DNA of 64,000 bases, from the NCBI RefSeq assembly GCF_005145025.1, contig NZ_CP039695.1, forward strand, positions 1,917,501 through 1,981,500, read 5' to 3'. The stretch's first letter is position 1. Every line of letters starts with the position of its first letter. Under the pieces are notes generated by a model. The model was not told the DNA's origin and searched no databases. It worked only from the letters and a program-made list of their open reading frames with translations. Of the stretch, positions 43,445 through 51,521 are shown piece after piece. The position numbers were made by a program, and so were the translations under genes. This DNA is from Novosphingobium sp. EMRT-2. GTDB lineage: Bacteria > Pseudomonadota > Alphaproteobacteria > Sphingomonadales > Sphingomonadaceae.

Positions 43445-44244
43445 CAGGTGTTCTCCGGCGGGGCGGCGGGTGGCGGGTTCAGTTGCGGAGTCGCCTCGGC
43501 CTCCCCCAGCCCTTCGCCATAGCGATAGTCGAGGTAGCGCCCCCGCACGGCCAGATCGTCGATGTCGCCGGCGGCCAGCTTGCGCGTGATCTCGTCGATC
43601 TCGCGGCTGATCTTGCCCAGGCCATCGGCCAGCTGCTGATCGGCGTTGCGCCCGCCGCGTTCCTCGCGCTTCAGGTGCGCGGGGATGCGGCGATAGCTTT
43701 CGACCATGCCGGGCAGGTGTTCGCCCACCAGCTTGCGCACTTCGGCGACGGCGGGCTCGGCCGGATCGATCCCTTCGAGCTGCACCCCCAGCCCGTCCAG
43801 CTGCACGCCGATCTGGTCGACAAGCTGCACGGCGGGCGCAGGCAGCGCCGGGCGCTGCGCTTCCAGCCACAGTTCGGTGCGTCCTACCATGGATCGGACG
43901 TTGCCGGTGTTCAGCGCGGCCAGATCGGGCACTTTCAGGCGCGGATAGCGGCCGAAGAAGAACAGCGCCGCCGCGATCGTCAGCACCATCAGCATCAGGC
44001 CGGTCACGCCGATCCCGTCGATGGCCAGGCCCACGCCCATCGCCGCGACCAGGATCACGCCCACCGCCATGGCCATGCGCGCCGCCTTGCGCGCGACATG
44101 CTGGCGCTTCATCTCGGCCGAACGCTGCCCGATCGAGCGCCCGCCCACGCGCCGCCCGCCGGCCTGCTGGCGGACCAGCGAAGCGCGCGCTTCGGTCAGG
44201 ATGCGCTGACTGTCATGCGATTCGCCGGCCATCGTCCGGTCCAT
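43444..44244 (-). CDS. XpaC-like membrane-anchored protein
   Basis: The 266-residue protein has a basic N terminus, two adjacent helices (MAMAVGVILVAAMGVGLAI and MLMVLTIAAALFFFGRYP) and a long helical cytoplasmic part (about 110-245) with QLVDQIGVQLDGLGVQLEG. This matches the XpaC/5-bromo-4-chloroindolyl phosphate hydrolysis family, which habitually partners TelA. The name reflects an early phenotype and not a proven activity. It overlaps telA by one base upstream and the PHA-type gene by one base downstream. Confidence 0.75.
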   Translation of the reverse strand: MDRTMAGESHDSQRILTEARASLVRQQAGGRRVGGRSIGQRSAEMKRQHVARKAARMAMAVGVILVAAMGVGLAIDGIGVTGLMLMVLTIAAALFFFGRYPRLKVPDLAALNTGNVRSMVGRTELWLEAQRPALPAPAVQLVDQIGVQLDGLGVQLEGIDPAEPAVAEVRKLVGEHLPGMVESYRRIPAHLKREERGGRNADQQLADGLGKISREIDEITRKLAAGDIDDLAVRGRYLDYRYGEGLGEAEATPQLNPPPAAPPENT

Positions 44245-45449
44245 CAGCCTTCAAGGCTCAGCAGCGGCGAGGTTTCGGGGCCGGCGAGCTTGGCCTGCGA
44301 AGCGCCTTCGGCCCGCGCGATATAGCCCTTGGATTTCTCGACCTCGCCCGAAAGCGTCGTCACCGTCTGCTTCATCGCGTCGAGCGCCTTCAGCTTGAAC
44401 GTGTCGATGGTGTCCATCGTGTCGTAGATGTTCTGGAACGCGCGCTGCAACGTTTCCAGCGGGATCGTGCTGGAAGCGGCCATCTCGTGGATCTTGCCGG
44501 TCTGCTCGCGCAGCAGCTTGCCGGTCGAATCGATGATGTTGGCGGTCGTCGTGTTCAGCGCGGTGATCTGCTGCAGCACCAGCCGCTGGTTGGTCATCGC
44601 CTGGGCCACGGTGACGGCGGTGCGCAGCGCGGCCACGGTGGTGGTGCTGGCGCGATCGACGCCCTTGACCAGTTCGACATTGTTCTTCTTGACCAGATCG
44701 AGCGCGAGATAGCCCTGCACCGTCACCGCCATCTGCGTCAGCAGGTCCTGCGTGCGCTGGCGGGTATAGAACAGCGCGGATTCGCGGATCGCCTTGGCCT
44801 TGGCCGGATCGGTCGCGTCGAGGTCGTTGGCGGCGTCCTCCAGCTTCTGGTCGAGCGTCTTCGAGATGTGGATCATCTGCTCCAGGTTGCCCATGGCTTC
44901 CCACAGCTTCTGCCGCTCCACGTCGATCGCGGCATTGTCCATCAGCAGCTCGTCCTTGCCCGAGGCAAGCCGGTCGAGGATCGCCTTGATGTGCCCCTGG
45001 GCGGAGGTGTAGCCGTCGAAGTAGTTCTTCAGCTTGTTGCCGAACGGGATGATGCCAAGGAACTTGCGCGGCGAGGAAAGATTGCCCTGCCGGCCGGGAT
45101 CGAGGTCTTCCACCGTGCGGCGCAACTGGGCAAGATCGGCGCCGACGCCGCTGTCCTTGTCCATCGCGCGGATCGGCCGGTCGAGAAAGCGGTTCGACAT
45201 GCCCGCGGCCGCCACGATTTCCTTGCGGCCCATGTTGGTAAGCTGATCCACCCGCTTGCCGAATTCCGGGCTGGCCGCGTCCTGCGCGATCAGATCGGCG
45301 ACGAAGGCATCGACCTTGGCTTCCAGCTTGCCCCGGTTCTCGTCGGACACGGGCACCAGGCCCGCCGCCTGCGCGGGCGCGACGACCGGCACCGGATCGG
45401 GCGGCGTCAGGGTGATCGGGCTGATGGTTTCGGTGGGTGTCGTGGCCAT
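44244..45449 (-). CDS. TelA-family (toxic anion resistance) protein
   Basis: This 401-residue, mostly helical, soluble protein has the TelA pattern: SRKFLGIIPFGNKLKNYF-like SSPRKFLGIIPFGNKLKNY near residue 125, LWEAMGNLEQMIHI, and the conserved VKGVDRASTTTVAALRTAV and NTTTANIIDSTGKLL near residues 265-310. TelA was found in tellurite resistance loci and is membrane-associated, possibly linked to envelope stress. No other tellurite genes (terB-E) are present. It is first in the string telA-xpaC-PHA protein and divergent from the SulP gene, with about 200 bases between. Confidence 0.9.
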   Translation of the reverse strand: MATTPTETISPITLTPPDPVPVVAPAQAAGLVPVSDENRGKLEAKVDAFVADLIAQDAASPEFGKRVDQLTNMGRKEIVAAAGMSNRFLDRPIRAMDKDSGVGADLAQLRRTVEDLDPGRQGNLSSPRKFLGIIPFGNKLKNYFDGYTSAQGHIKAILDRLASGKDELLMDNAAIDVERQKLWEAMGNLEQMIHISKTLDQKLEDAANDLDATDPAKAKAIRESALFYTRQRTQDLLTQMAVTVQGYLALDLVKKNNVELVKGVDRASTTTVAALRTAVTVAQAMTNQRLVLQQITALNTTTANIIDSTGKLLREQTGKIHEMAASSTIPLETLQRAFQNIYDTMDTIDTFKLKALDAMKQTVTTLSGEVEKSKGYIARAEGASQAKLAGPETSPLLSLEG

Positions 45450-45605
45450 GGTCGTTTCGCTCGTTGAGGGCGGTTATGCCACGATAGATGGGGAAAGCCG
45501 TTCCGTCACGCAAGCTGTATTATGCAAATAACACAGCCTCACCCGCTGCGAAGCCGTATCGACCTTGCGCCCGAACGGGCGTAGCGATGAAGCGCACCGG
45601 GGGCC

Positions 45606-45623
45606 AAGGAGGGAACAGCGATC
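45606..45623 (+). promoter_or_regulatory. Strong Shine-Dalgarno facing an ATC codon
   Basis: AAGGAGGG (45606-45613) is a full anti-16S match. The in-frame triplet at optimal spacing (7 bases) is ATC at 45621-45623, followed by codons for RFDPKDLPKDL that continue into the SulP frame. No ATG, GTG or TTG lies within range of this site in that frame; the first is GTG at 45657. Confidence 0.6.
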
Positions 45624-45656
45624 AGGTTCGATCCGAAAGACCTGCCGAAAGACCTC

Positions 45657-47240
45657 GTGGCCGGGCTGGCCGTCGCCGGCCTCATGATCCCCGAAGGCGT
45701 GGCCTATGCCGGGATTGCCGGGCTGGACCCGGCGCGGGCGCTGGCGGCCGGCATCGCGGGCGGATTCGCCTATGCGCTGGTGGGGCGCAGCCGCTTCGCC
45801 GTGGTCTCGCCCACGTCCTCGTCCGCCGCGATCCTGGCCGCCGCGCTGACCAGCCTGCCGGGCGACGCCGCGACGCGGGCGGTGCTGGCGACGGTGCTGG
45901 TGGGCATGACCGGGCTGATCTTCCTGGGCGCGGCGCTGTTCCGGCTGGGCAGCCTCTCGGCCTTCGTCTCGCGCCCGGTGCTGCGCGGCTTCGCCTTCGG
46001 CCTCGCCATCACCATCGTCGTCCGGCAATTGCCCAAGCTGCTGGGCATCGCCGGCATCGCCACGGGCAACATCGCGGTCATGACGGCGGAAATCGCGGGC
46101 GGGCTGCGCGCGGCCAATCCCGCCAGCGCGCTGATCGGCCTGGCCGCGCTGACGCTGCTGCTCCTGGTGCGGGCGCGCTGGCCGCGCGTGCCGGTCACGC
46201 TCGCGGTGCTGGCGGCGGGCATTCTCGCCAGCGTGGCGCTGGACCTCTCTGCGCACGGCGTGGCGCTGGCGGGCGAGATTCGGCTGGCCATGCCCACGTT
46301 CGACCTGCCCACGCTGGCGGCGGGCCAATGGGCGCGGATGGCGCAGCTCGCGGTGCCGATCGCGCTGATCCTCTTCGCCGAAAGCTGGGGCACGATCCGC
46401 ACCATGGCCCTGCGCCACGGCGATGCGATCGAGTCGAATCGCGAACTCGTCGCGCTGGGCGTGGCCAACATGGCCTCGGCGCTGGTACGCGGGATGCCCG
46501 TGGGCGCGGGTTTCTCCGCCGGCGCGGCCAGCGAGGCGGCGGGCGCACACTCGCGCCTCACCGCGCTGACGGCGGCGCTGGCGGTGCTGCTGCTCGCGCT
46601 GTTCGCCACCGGCCTGATCGCGGCGATTCCCGAACCGGTGCTGGCCGCCGTGGTTATCGCAGCGCTGGCCCACGCGCTGTCACCGGGGCCGCTCGTGCGC
46701 CTGTTCCGGCTGGACCGCGACCAGTGGATCGCGCTGGGCGCGGCGCTGGGCGTGCTGACGCTGGGCGTGCTCAACGGAATGCTGGCGGCGGTGGCGCTCT
46801 CGGTCGCGGCGCTGCTCCACACCTATTCGCGGCCGCGCATCAGCGCGCTGGGGCGCGTGGGCGACGGGCACGATTTCGTCGACATGCGCCAGCATCCCGA
46901 CGCGCGTGGCCTGCCCGGCGTGGGCATCTACCGTCCCAACGCGCCGCTGATCTTCGCCAACGCCGAAGGCGCACTGGCGGAAGTGGCGAGGCTGGCGGCA
47001 AGCGACGGCGCGCGCACCGTGGTGCTCAGCCTGGAGCAGAGCGCCGATCTCGACAGCACCGCCGCCGAGGCGCTGGGCGAATTCGTGGGCGCCCAAGGCA
47101 AGGCCGGCCGCCGCGTGATCCTCGCCCGCCTGCACGATCGCGCCCGCGCGGTGCTGGCGGCGAGCGGGCTGGACGGCGTGGCCGCCACGGGTACGTTCAG
47201 CGTCGCCGATGCGGTGGCGCAAGCAATGCGGGAGCAATGA
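45657..47240 (+). CDS. SulP-family anion transporter with STAS domain
   Basis: SulP proteins carry sulfate, bicarbonate or dicarboxylates across the inner membrane. From GTG at 45657 the product has 527 residues: a transport domain with the SulP start DLVAGLAVAGLMIPEGVAYA and FAVVSPTSSSAAIL, about 12-14 helices to residue 400, and a STAS domain (about 420-520, VVLSLEQSADLDSTAAEAL). The best ribosome site lies earlier and points at ATC 45621, so the natural protein may be 12 residues longer. It is coupled by a 4-base overlap to a ParB-like gene. Confidence 0.92.
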   Translation: MAGLAVAGLMIPEGVAYAGIAGLDPARALAAGIAGGFAYALVGRSRFAVVSPTSSSAAILAAALTSLPGDAATRAVLATVLVGMTGLIFLGAALFRLGSLSAFVSRPVLRGFAFGLAITIVVRQLPKLLGIAGIATGNIAVMTAEIAGGLRAANPASALIGLAALTLLLLVRARWPRVPVTLAVLAAGILASVALDLSAHGVALAGEIRLAMPTFDLPTLAAGQWARMAQLAVPIALILFAESWGTIRTMALRHGDAIESNRELVALGVANMASALVRGMPVGAGFSAGAASEAAGAHSRLTALTAALAVLLLALFATGLIAAIPEPVLAAVVIAALAHALSPGPLVRLFRLDRDQWIALGAALGVLTLGVLNGMLAAVALSVAALLHTYSRPRISALGRVGDGHDFVDMRQHPDARGLPGVGIYRPNAPLIFANAEGALAEVARLAASDGARTVVLSLEQSADLDSTAAEALGEFVGAQGKAGRRVILARLHDRARAVLAASGLDGVAATGTFSVADAVAQAMREQ

Positions 47241-47866
47241 CGATGGCGATGGCCCAGAGGATAGAACCGCTGCTGCATCCGGTCGAACTGCGCCGGCTCC
47301 GGCCGACGCAGATGACGGTCGGCTTCATCGAGGTCGAACGCAAGCAGCACGCCTGGCGACAGCAGGTGGCGGAAGCGGGCGGCGAATACCTCGGCCGGCA
47401 CATGATCCCGGTGGTGATCGGGCCGAAACAGGTGCCCTGGCTGATCGATCACCACCACCTTGCGCTGGCGCTGCTGCGCGAAGGGGTGGAGCACGTGCTG
47501 GTCAGCGTCGTCGCCAAGCTCGATCACCTCCCGCGCGACCGGTTCCTGACCTTCCTCGACAACCGCAACTGGCTGCATCCCTATGATGCGGACGGGGAGC
47601 GGCGGCCGCTGAAGGACCTGCCGAAGCACCTCGACGATCTGGCCGACGATCCTTACCGCTCGCTGGCCGGCGAGGTCCGCCGCGCCGGCGGCTACGCCAA
47701 GTCGCCCACGCCCTATGCCGAATTCCTGTGGGCCGATTTCCTGCGCAGCCGCGTGTCGGCCAAGCAGATCGCCCGTCACTACCCCCGCGCGCTGGCCAAG
47801 GCGCTGGACGCGGTGCGCTCGCACGAGGCGGCTTATCTGCCGGGGTTCGCCGGGGTGGATGAGTAG
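47237..47866 (+). CDS. ParB-like nuclease-family protein (ParBc_2)
   Basis: The 209-residue protein resembles the ParB-like nuclease family seen as free-standing genes: LHPVELRRLRPTQMTVGFIE near the start, HMIPVVIGPKQVPWLIDHHH, and LTFLDNRNWLHPYD. It has no helix-turn-helix of the chromosome-partitioning ParB type. The role is unknown. Its ATG overlaps the SulP stop by 4 bases, so both are made together. No parA is nearby. Confidence 0.75.
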   Translation: MTMAMAQRIEPLLHPVELRRLRPTQMTVGFIEVERKQHAWRQQVAEAGGEYLGRHMIPVVIGPKQVPWLIDHHHLALALLREGVEHVLVSVVAKLDHLPRDRFLTFLDNRNWLHPYDADGERRPLKDLPKHLDDLADDPYRSLAGEVRRAGGYAKSPTPYAEFLWADFLRSRVSAKQIARHYPRALAKALDAVRSHEAAYLPGFAGVDE

Positions 47867-47899
47867 GGATGTATCGCTTGCAGACCCGGAGCGTGGCAA

Positions 47900-47980
47900 G
47901 CCCACCCCGCTGCGGCTAACACCGCCTGCGGCGGCATAAGCCTCGCTCCCCTCCCGCAAGCGGGAGGGGTTGGGGGTGGG
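47900..47980. repeat. Family A palindromic repeat, short form, copy 3 (inverted)
   Basis: It begins gcccaccccgctgcggctaa and ends with hairpin ccctcccgcaagcgggaggg and gttgggggtggg. This is the reverse orientation of copies 1, 2 and 4. It separates the ParB-like gene from the convergent acyl-AMP ligase gene. Confidence 0.88.
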
Positions 47981-47999
47981 AACCCCTCGCCTCCCGCCG

Positions 48000-49757
48000 T
48001 CAGGCCGCCAGCCGGTAAGGCTCGATCTCGCCCGCCAGATAGAGCTTCTTGGCCTTGGCGCGGCTGAGCTTGCCCGAGCTGGTGCGGGGCAGGGTGCGCG
48101 GGGGGACGAGTTCGACCACGCAGTTCATGCCGGTGATCGAGCGGACCTTCTCGCGGATCTGGTCGCGCAGCTTCACCCGCTCCACCGGATCGGAAACGCG
48201 GCAGTGGACCAGCACCGCCGGCGCTTCCTCGCCGTTCTCGGTTTCCACCGAGAAGGCGGCGATATCGCCCTGGTGGAAGCCCGGCAACTGTTCCACCGCC
48301 CATTCGATGTCCTGCGGCCAGTGGTTCTTGCCGTTGATGATGATCATGTCCTTGGCGCGGCCGACGATGAACAGGTAGCCCTCGGCGTTGAGGTAGCCCA
48401 TGTCGCCGGTGTCGAGCCAGCCATCGACCATGCAGGCGTCGGTCGATTCGGGATCGCGGAAATAGCTGTGCATCACCGACGAGCCGCGGCACCACACCTT
48501 GCCGATGTGATGATGCGCCAGCGCGCCGCCGTTCTCGCCGCGAATCGCGATGTCCATGCCCTTCACCGGCACGCCGCAGTTGACGATGGCGCGGTAGCGC
48601 GCCGGGCGCGAGAGGTCGCGCGGGCAGCCGGACAGGCGCTCTTCCTCGACCAGTTCCACGCGGATGCCTTCGCCCGGCGGCATGATCGTCACCGCCAGCG
48701 TCGCTTCCGCCAGGCCGTAGCTGGGCAGGAAGGCGCTCGCCTTGAACCCGGCCTCGGCGAAAGCGTTGACGAAGTTCTGCATCACGTCGGGCCGGATCAT
48801 GTCCGCGCCGTTGCCCGCCACGCGCCAGCGCGACAGGTCGAAGCGTTCGGAAACGTGGCTCTGGCTGGAAATGCGGCGGGCGCAGATGTCGTAGCCGAAG
48901 GTGGGCGAATAGGAGAGCGTGGTGCCCGGATTGCGGCTGATGAGATCGAGCCAGGCGAGCGGGCGCCGCGCAAAATCCTCGGTCTTGAGGTAGTCCACCG
49001 AAACCTGGTTGGCGATCGGCGAGAGGAAACAGCCGACCAGCCCCATGTCGTGATACCACGGCAGCCAGGAGATGCAGCGGTCGGGCGTGGTGATGCCCAT
49101 GCCGTGCGCGTGGCCCGCCAGGTTCGCCAGCAGCGCGCGGTGCGTCACCGCCACGCCGTGCGGGAAACGCGTCGAACCGCTCGAATACTGGAGATAGCAG
49201 ATCGCGTCGGGATCGGCCGGCGGCAGCGGCTGGTCCGAAACCGGGCCGGCGTGGAATTCATCCCACGACAGGCCCTTGCAGCCCTGCCGCGCGGCGGCTT
49301 CGCCCGCCATGGTCGCGATCTCGCCGGGGAACAGCAGCATCAGCGGGTCCGAGCTGGCGAGCTGGACCGCAAGCTGGTCAATGTAGCTGTCCTTGCCGCC
49401 GAAGCTGGTCGGCAACGGCAGCGGCACCGGCCAGGCGCCGGCATAGATCGTGCCGCAGAACAGCGCCGCGAAATCGGGGCCGGTTTCGGCGACCAGCGCG
49501 ATCCGGTCGCCCGGCCGCACGCCCATGGCCAGCAGCCGGCCGGCCGCCGCCAGCGCGTCGGCGCGCAGTTCGGCGTAAGGGTAGGGGCGGGTCAGCGTGC
49601 CACGCGGATCGTGGAAATTGAGGCCCTTCTCGCCCTGCGCGACATAGTCCAGCGCATCGCAGAAGGTATCGAAATCGGAATAGCGACGCGGCAATGCATC
49701 GTCGTTCGGCGTGGGAACGAGAGCCGCCTTCTCCACAACGGCGTCCGTAACGGTCAT
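48000..49757 (-). CDS. Fatty acyl-AMP ligase (FAAL)
   Basis: FAALs activate fatty acids as acyl-adenylates and hand them to an acyl carrier protein or PKS. This 585-residue ANL enzyme shows CYLQYSSGSTRFPHGV (P-loop), SWLPWYHDMGLVG, the FAAL-specific region after it, and SYGLAEATLAVT. It ends with GWLDTGDMGYL, GRAKDMIIINGKNHWPQDIE and the C-terminal Lys in TSSGKLSRAKAK. ATG 49757 (MTVTDAVVEKAAL) is preferred to further upstream codons. It stands alone here, without PKS, ACP or sphingolipid genes adjoining, so its partner is elsewhere. Confidence 0.93.
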   Translation of the reverse strand: MTVTDAVVEKAALVPTPNDDALPRRYSDFDTFCDALDYVAQGEKGLNFHDPRGTLTRPYPYAELRADALAAAGRLLAMGVRPGDRIALVAETGPDFAALFCGTIYAGAWPVPLPLPTSFGGKDSYIDQLAVQLASSDPLMLLFPGEIATMAGEAAARQGCKGLSWDEFHAGPVSDQPLPPADPDAICYLQYSSGSTRFPHGVAVTHRALLANLAGHAHGMGITTPDRCISWLPWYHDMGLVGCFLSPIANQVSVDYLKTEDFARRPLAWLDLISRNPGTTLSYSPTFGYDICARRISSQSHVSERFDLSRWRVAGNGADMIRPDVMQNFVNAFAEAGFKASAFLPSYGLAEATLAVTIMPPGEGIRVELVEEERLSGCPRDLSRPARYRAIVNCGVPVKGMDIAIRGENGGALAHHHIGKVWCRGSSVMHSYFRDPESTDACMVDGWLDTGDMGYLNAEGYLFIVGRAKDMIIINGKNHWPQDIEWAVEQLPGFHQGDIAAFSVETENGEEAPAVLVHCRVSDPVERVKLRDQIREKVRSITGMNCVVELVPPRTLPRTSSGKLSRAKAKKLYLAGEIEPYRLAA

Positions 49758-49903
49758 GCGATACCCCGGTTTCTCTGTCTTTTTCCTGCCGGGCGTTTCT
49801 GCTTCGGCAGGTGAACGGCCCATGACTGTGTCCCGGTTCCCCTGCGCGGGGTACGGGTGCGGACGTTCTCATTTAATCCTGACTGTGGCACGAATGTGGC
49901 GCG

Positions 49904-50479
49904 ATGAATCCGCAAGGTGTTCCAGACCGGCGCAAACGGCCGCCCAAACCACTCGATCCGGCCCGGATGGAGGACATGGCGCTCGCCTATGTCGCGCGCT
50001 TCGCCACCAGCGCGGGCAAGCTCGCCGCCTATCTCGCGCGCAAGCTGCGCGAACGGGGCTGGGACGGGCCAGCCCCGCCCGACGTCGACGGGCTGGTCGC
50101 CCGCTTCGTGCGCGCGGGCTATGTCGACGATGCCGGCTATGCGCGGGGGAAGGCGCAGGGCCTGCTGCGGCGCGGCTATGGCGCGCGGCGGATCGAGCAG
50201 GCGCTGGGGCACGCGGGCATTGCCGAAGACGTGCGCGCGGAGGCGCGCGGATCGGAACGCGACCGCCGCCACGCCGCGCTGGTGATGGCGCGCAAGCGGC
50301 GCTTCGGCCCGTGGGGCGGGGATCGCGAAGCGGAGGGTCCGAAGATCGATCCGGCCCGGCGCGAACGGCAGGTCGCCGCGCTGCTGCGCGCGGGGCACCC
50401 CCTTGCATACGCGCGCCGACTGGTCGATGAGCCTAGCATCGAGGCAGCGGAAGAATGGGTCGATGAAATTCTGGATTAA
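49904..50479 (+). CDS. recX: Regulatory protein RecX
   Basis: RecX limits RecA filament growth. The 191-residue protein has the three-helix repeats typical of RecX: ALAYVARFATSAGKLAAYLARKL, then DGLVARFVRAGYVDDAGYARG and LRRGYGARRIEQALGHAG, and a final repeat with LVDEPS. It is longer than E. coli RecX by an N-terminal basic stretch and a divergent linker. No recA adjoins. It overlaps the DUF192 gene by 17 bases. Confidence 0.88.
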   Translation: MNPQGVPDRRKRPPKPLDPARMEDMALAYVARFATSAGKLAAYLARKLRERGWDGPAPPDVDGLVARFVRAGYVDDAGYARGKAQGLLRRGYGARRIEQALGHAGIAEDVRAEARGSERDRRHAALVMARKRRFGPWGGDREAEGPKIDPARRERQVAALLRAGHPLAYARRLVDEPSIEAAEEWVDEILD

Positions 50480-50966
50480 GACCGCCGCACTGGCATGCAC
50501 CGTGGCCGTGATCGGCTGCTCGCCCGTCGCGGCCGATACGGGCGGGAAAAGCGCCGCGCAGCCCGCCGCCGCCGCGCCGGCGACGCATCCGGTCTCCGGC
50601 CTGCCCGTCGTCACGCTCACGGTCACCGGGGCCAAGGGGCCGCACGCCTTCCGCGTCGAAGTCGCCCGCACCAGCGAGGAACAGGCGCAGGGCCTCATGT
50701 TCCGCACCGCGATGGGCGCGGACGAAGGCATGATCTTCCCGATGGACCCGCCGCGCGACGCCGCGTTCTGGATGAAGAACACGGTCATCCCGCTCGACAT
50801 CATCTTCATCGGCCCGGACCGGCGCATTCTCAACATCGCCGCCGGGGCGGTGCCCTATGACCTGACCCCGCTGCCGTCGGACGGCGTCGCTTCGGGCGTG
50901 CTCGAACTGAACGGCGGCCGCGCGGCGGAACTGGGGATCAAGCCCGGCGACAAGGTGGCGTGGTAG
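50463..50966 (+). CDS. DUF192 exported protein
   Basis: The 167-residue protein starts with a signal sequence with a possible lipobox (AVIGCS), then an Ala/Pro linker and a DUF192 domain from about residue 50. Family marks are RTSEEQAQGLMFRTAMGADEGMIFPM, FWMKNTVIPLDIIFI and LELNGGRAAELGIKPGDKV. The function of DUF192 is not established. It begins inside the end of recX. Confidence 0.9.
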   Translation: MKFWIKTAALACTVAVIGCSPVAADTGGKSAAQPAAAAPATHPVSGLPVVTLTVTGAKGPHAFRVEVARTSEEQAQGLMFRTAMGADEGMIFPMDPPRDAAFWMKNTVIPLDIIFIGPDRRILNIAAGAVPYDLTPLPSDGVASGVLELNGGRAAELGIKPGDKVAW

Positions 50967-51094
50967 GAGCGGGCCAGCGCTGCGGTTCGACCATTTGCCG
51001 TGGGGGCAAGCCACTAAAAGGGGACTATCCCGGCTTGCGGAATCCCCCCCTCAGGGGCTAAGCGGCCCCCACCCTCGCGAAAGATGACGGCATC

Positions 51095-51505
51095 ATGAGC
51101 TTTCTCGGCAAGATCTTCACCTGGTGGGACGGCGCCACCATCGGCACCCTGCTCGACAGTTCGCTGAAGGGCGAACTGGTGGGCACCGACGCGCAGGGCA
51201 ACAAGTACTACCGCTCGCGCAAGCCCTATCCTGCCGGCCATCCGCGCGCGGGCGAGGAACGCCGCTGGGTGATCTACGATGGCGCCAACGACGCCAGCCG
51301 CGTGCCCGCCGAATGGCATGGCTGGCTCCACGGCGGCTTTGACGGCGTGCCCGAAAGCAATCTGCCGCCGCCGCACATCTGGGAAGCGGACTACACGCCC
51401 AACGCCACCGGCACCGCACTGGCCTATCGCCCGCAGGGCGCGCTGGAACGCGGCGGCAAGCGCGCGCCCGCGACGGGCGACTACGAAGCCTGGTCTCCGG
51501 AATAA
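51095..51505 (+). CDS. Complex I accessory subunit, NDUFA12 family
   Basis: NDUFA12 (B17.2) is an accessory subunit of NADH:ubiquinone oxidoreductase kept in alphaproteobacteria and mitochondria. The 136-residue protein has the family marks FFTWWDGATIGT-like IFTWWDGATIGTLL, GNKYYRSRKPYPAG, ERRWVIYDG and VPAEWHGWLHG. It lies apart from the nuo operon. In many alphaproteobacteria it precedes DUF2155 and aat, as here. Confidence 0.95.
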   Translation: MSFLGKIFTWWDGATIGTLLDSSLKGELVGTDAQGNKYYRSRKPYPAGHPRAGEERRWVIYDGANDASRVPAEWHGWLHGGFDGVPESNLPPPHIWEADYTPNATGTALAYRPQGALERGGKRAPATGDYEAWSPE

Positions 51506-51521
51506 GCGCCGTCCGGCCCCG

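Noticed and set aside
44244..45449. A tellurite resistance (ter) operon around telA
   Set aside because: No terB, terC, terD or terE-like genes are present; neighbours are xpaC-like and PHA-type genes.
47237..47866. Chromosome-partitioning ParB/origin region
   Set aside because: The protein lacks the partition helix-turn-helix, there is no parA, and no parS-like or DnaA-box cluster is seen.
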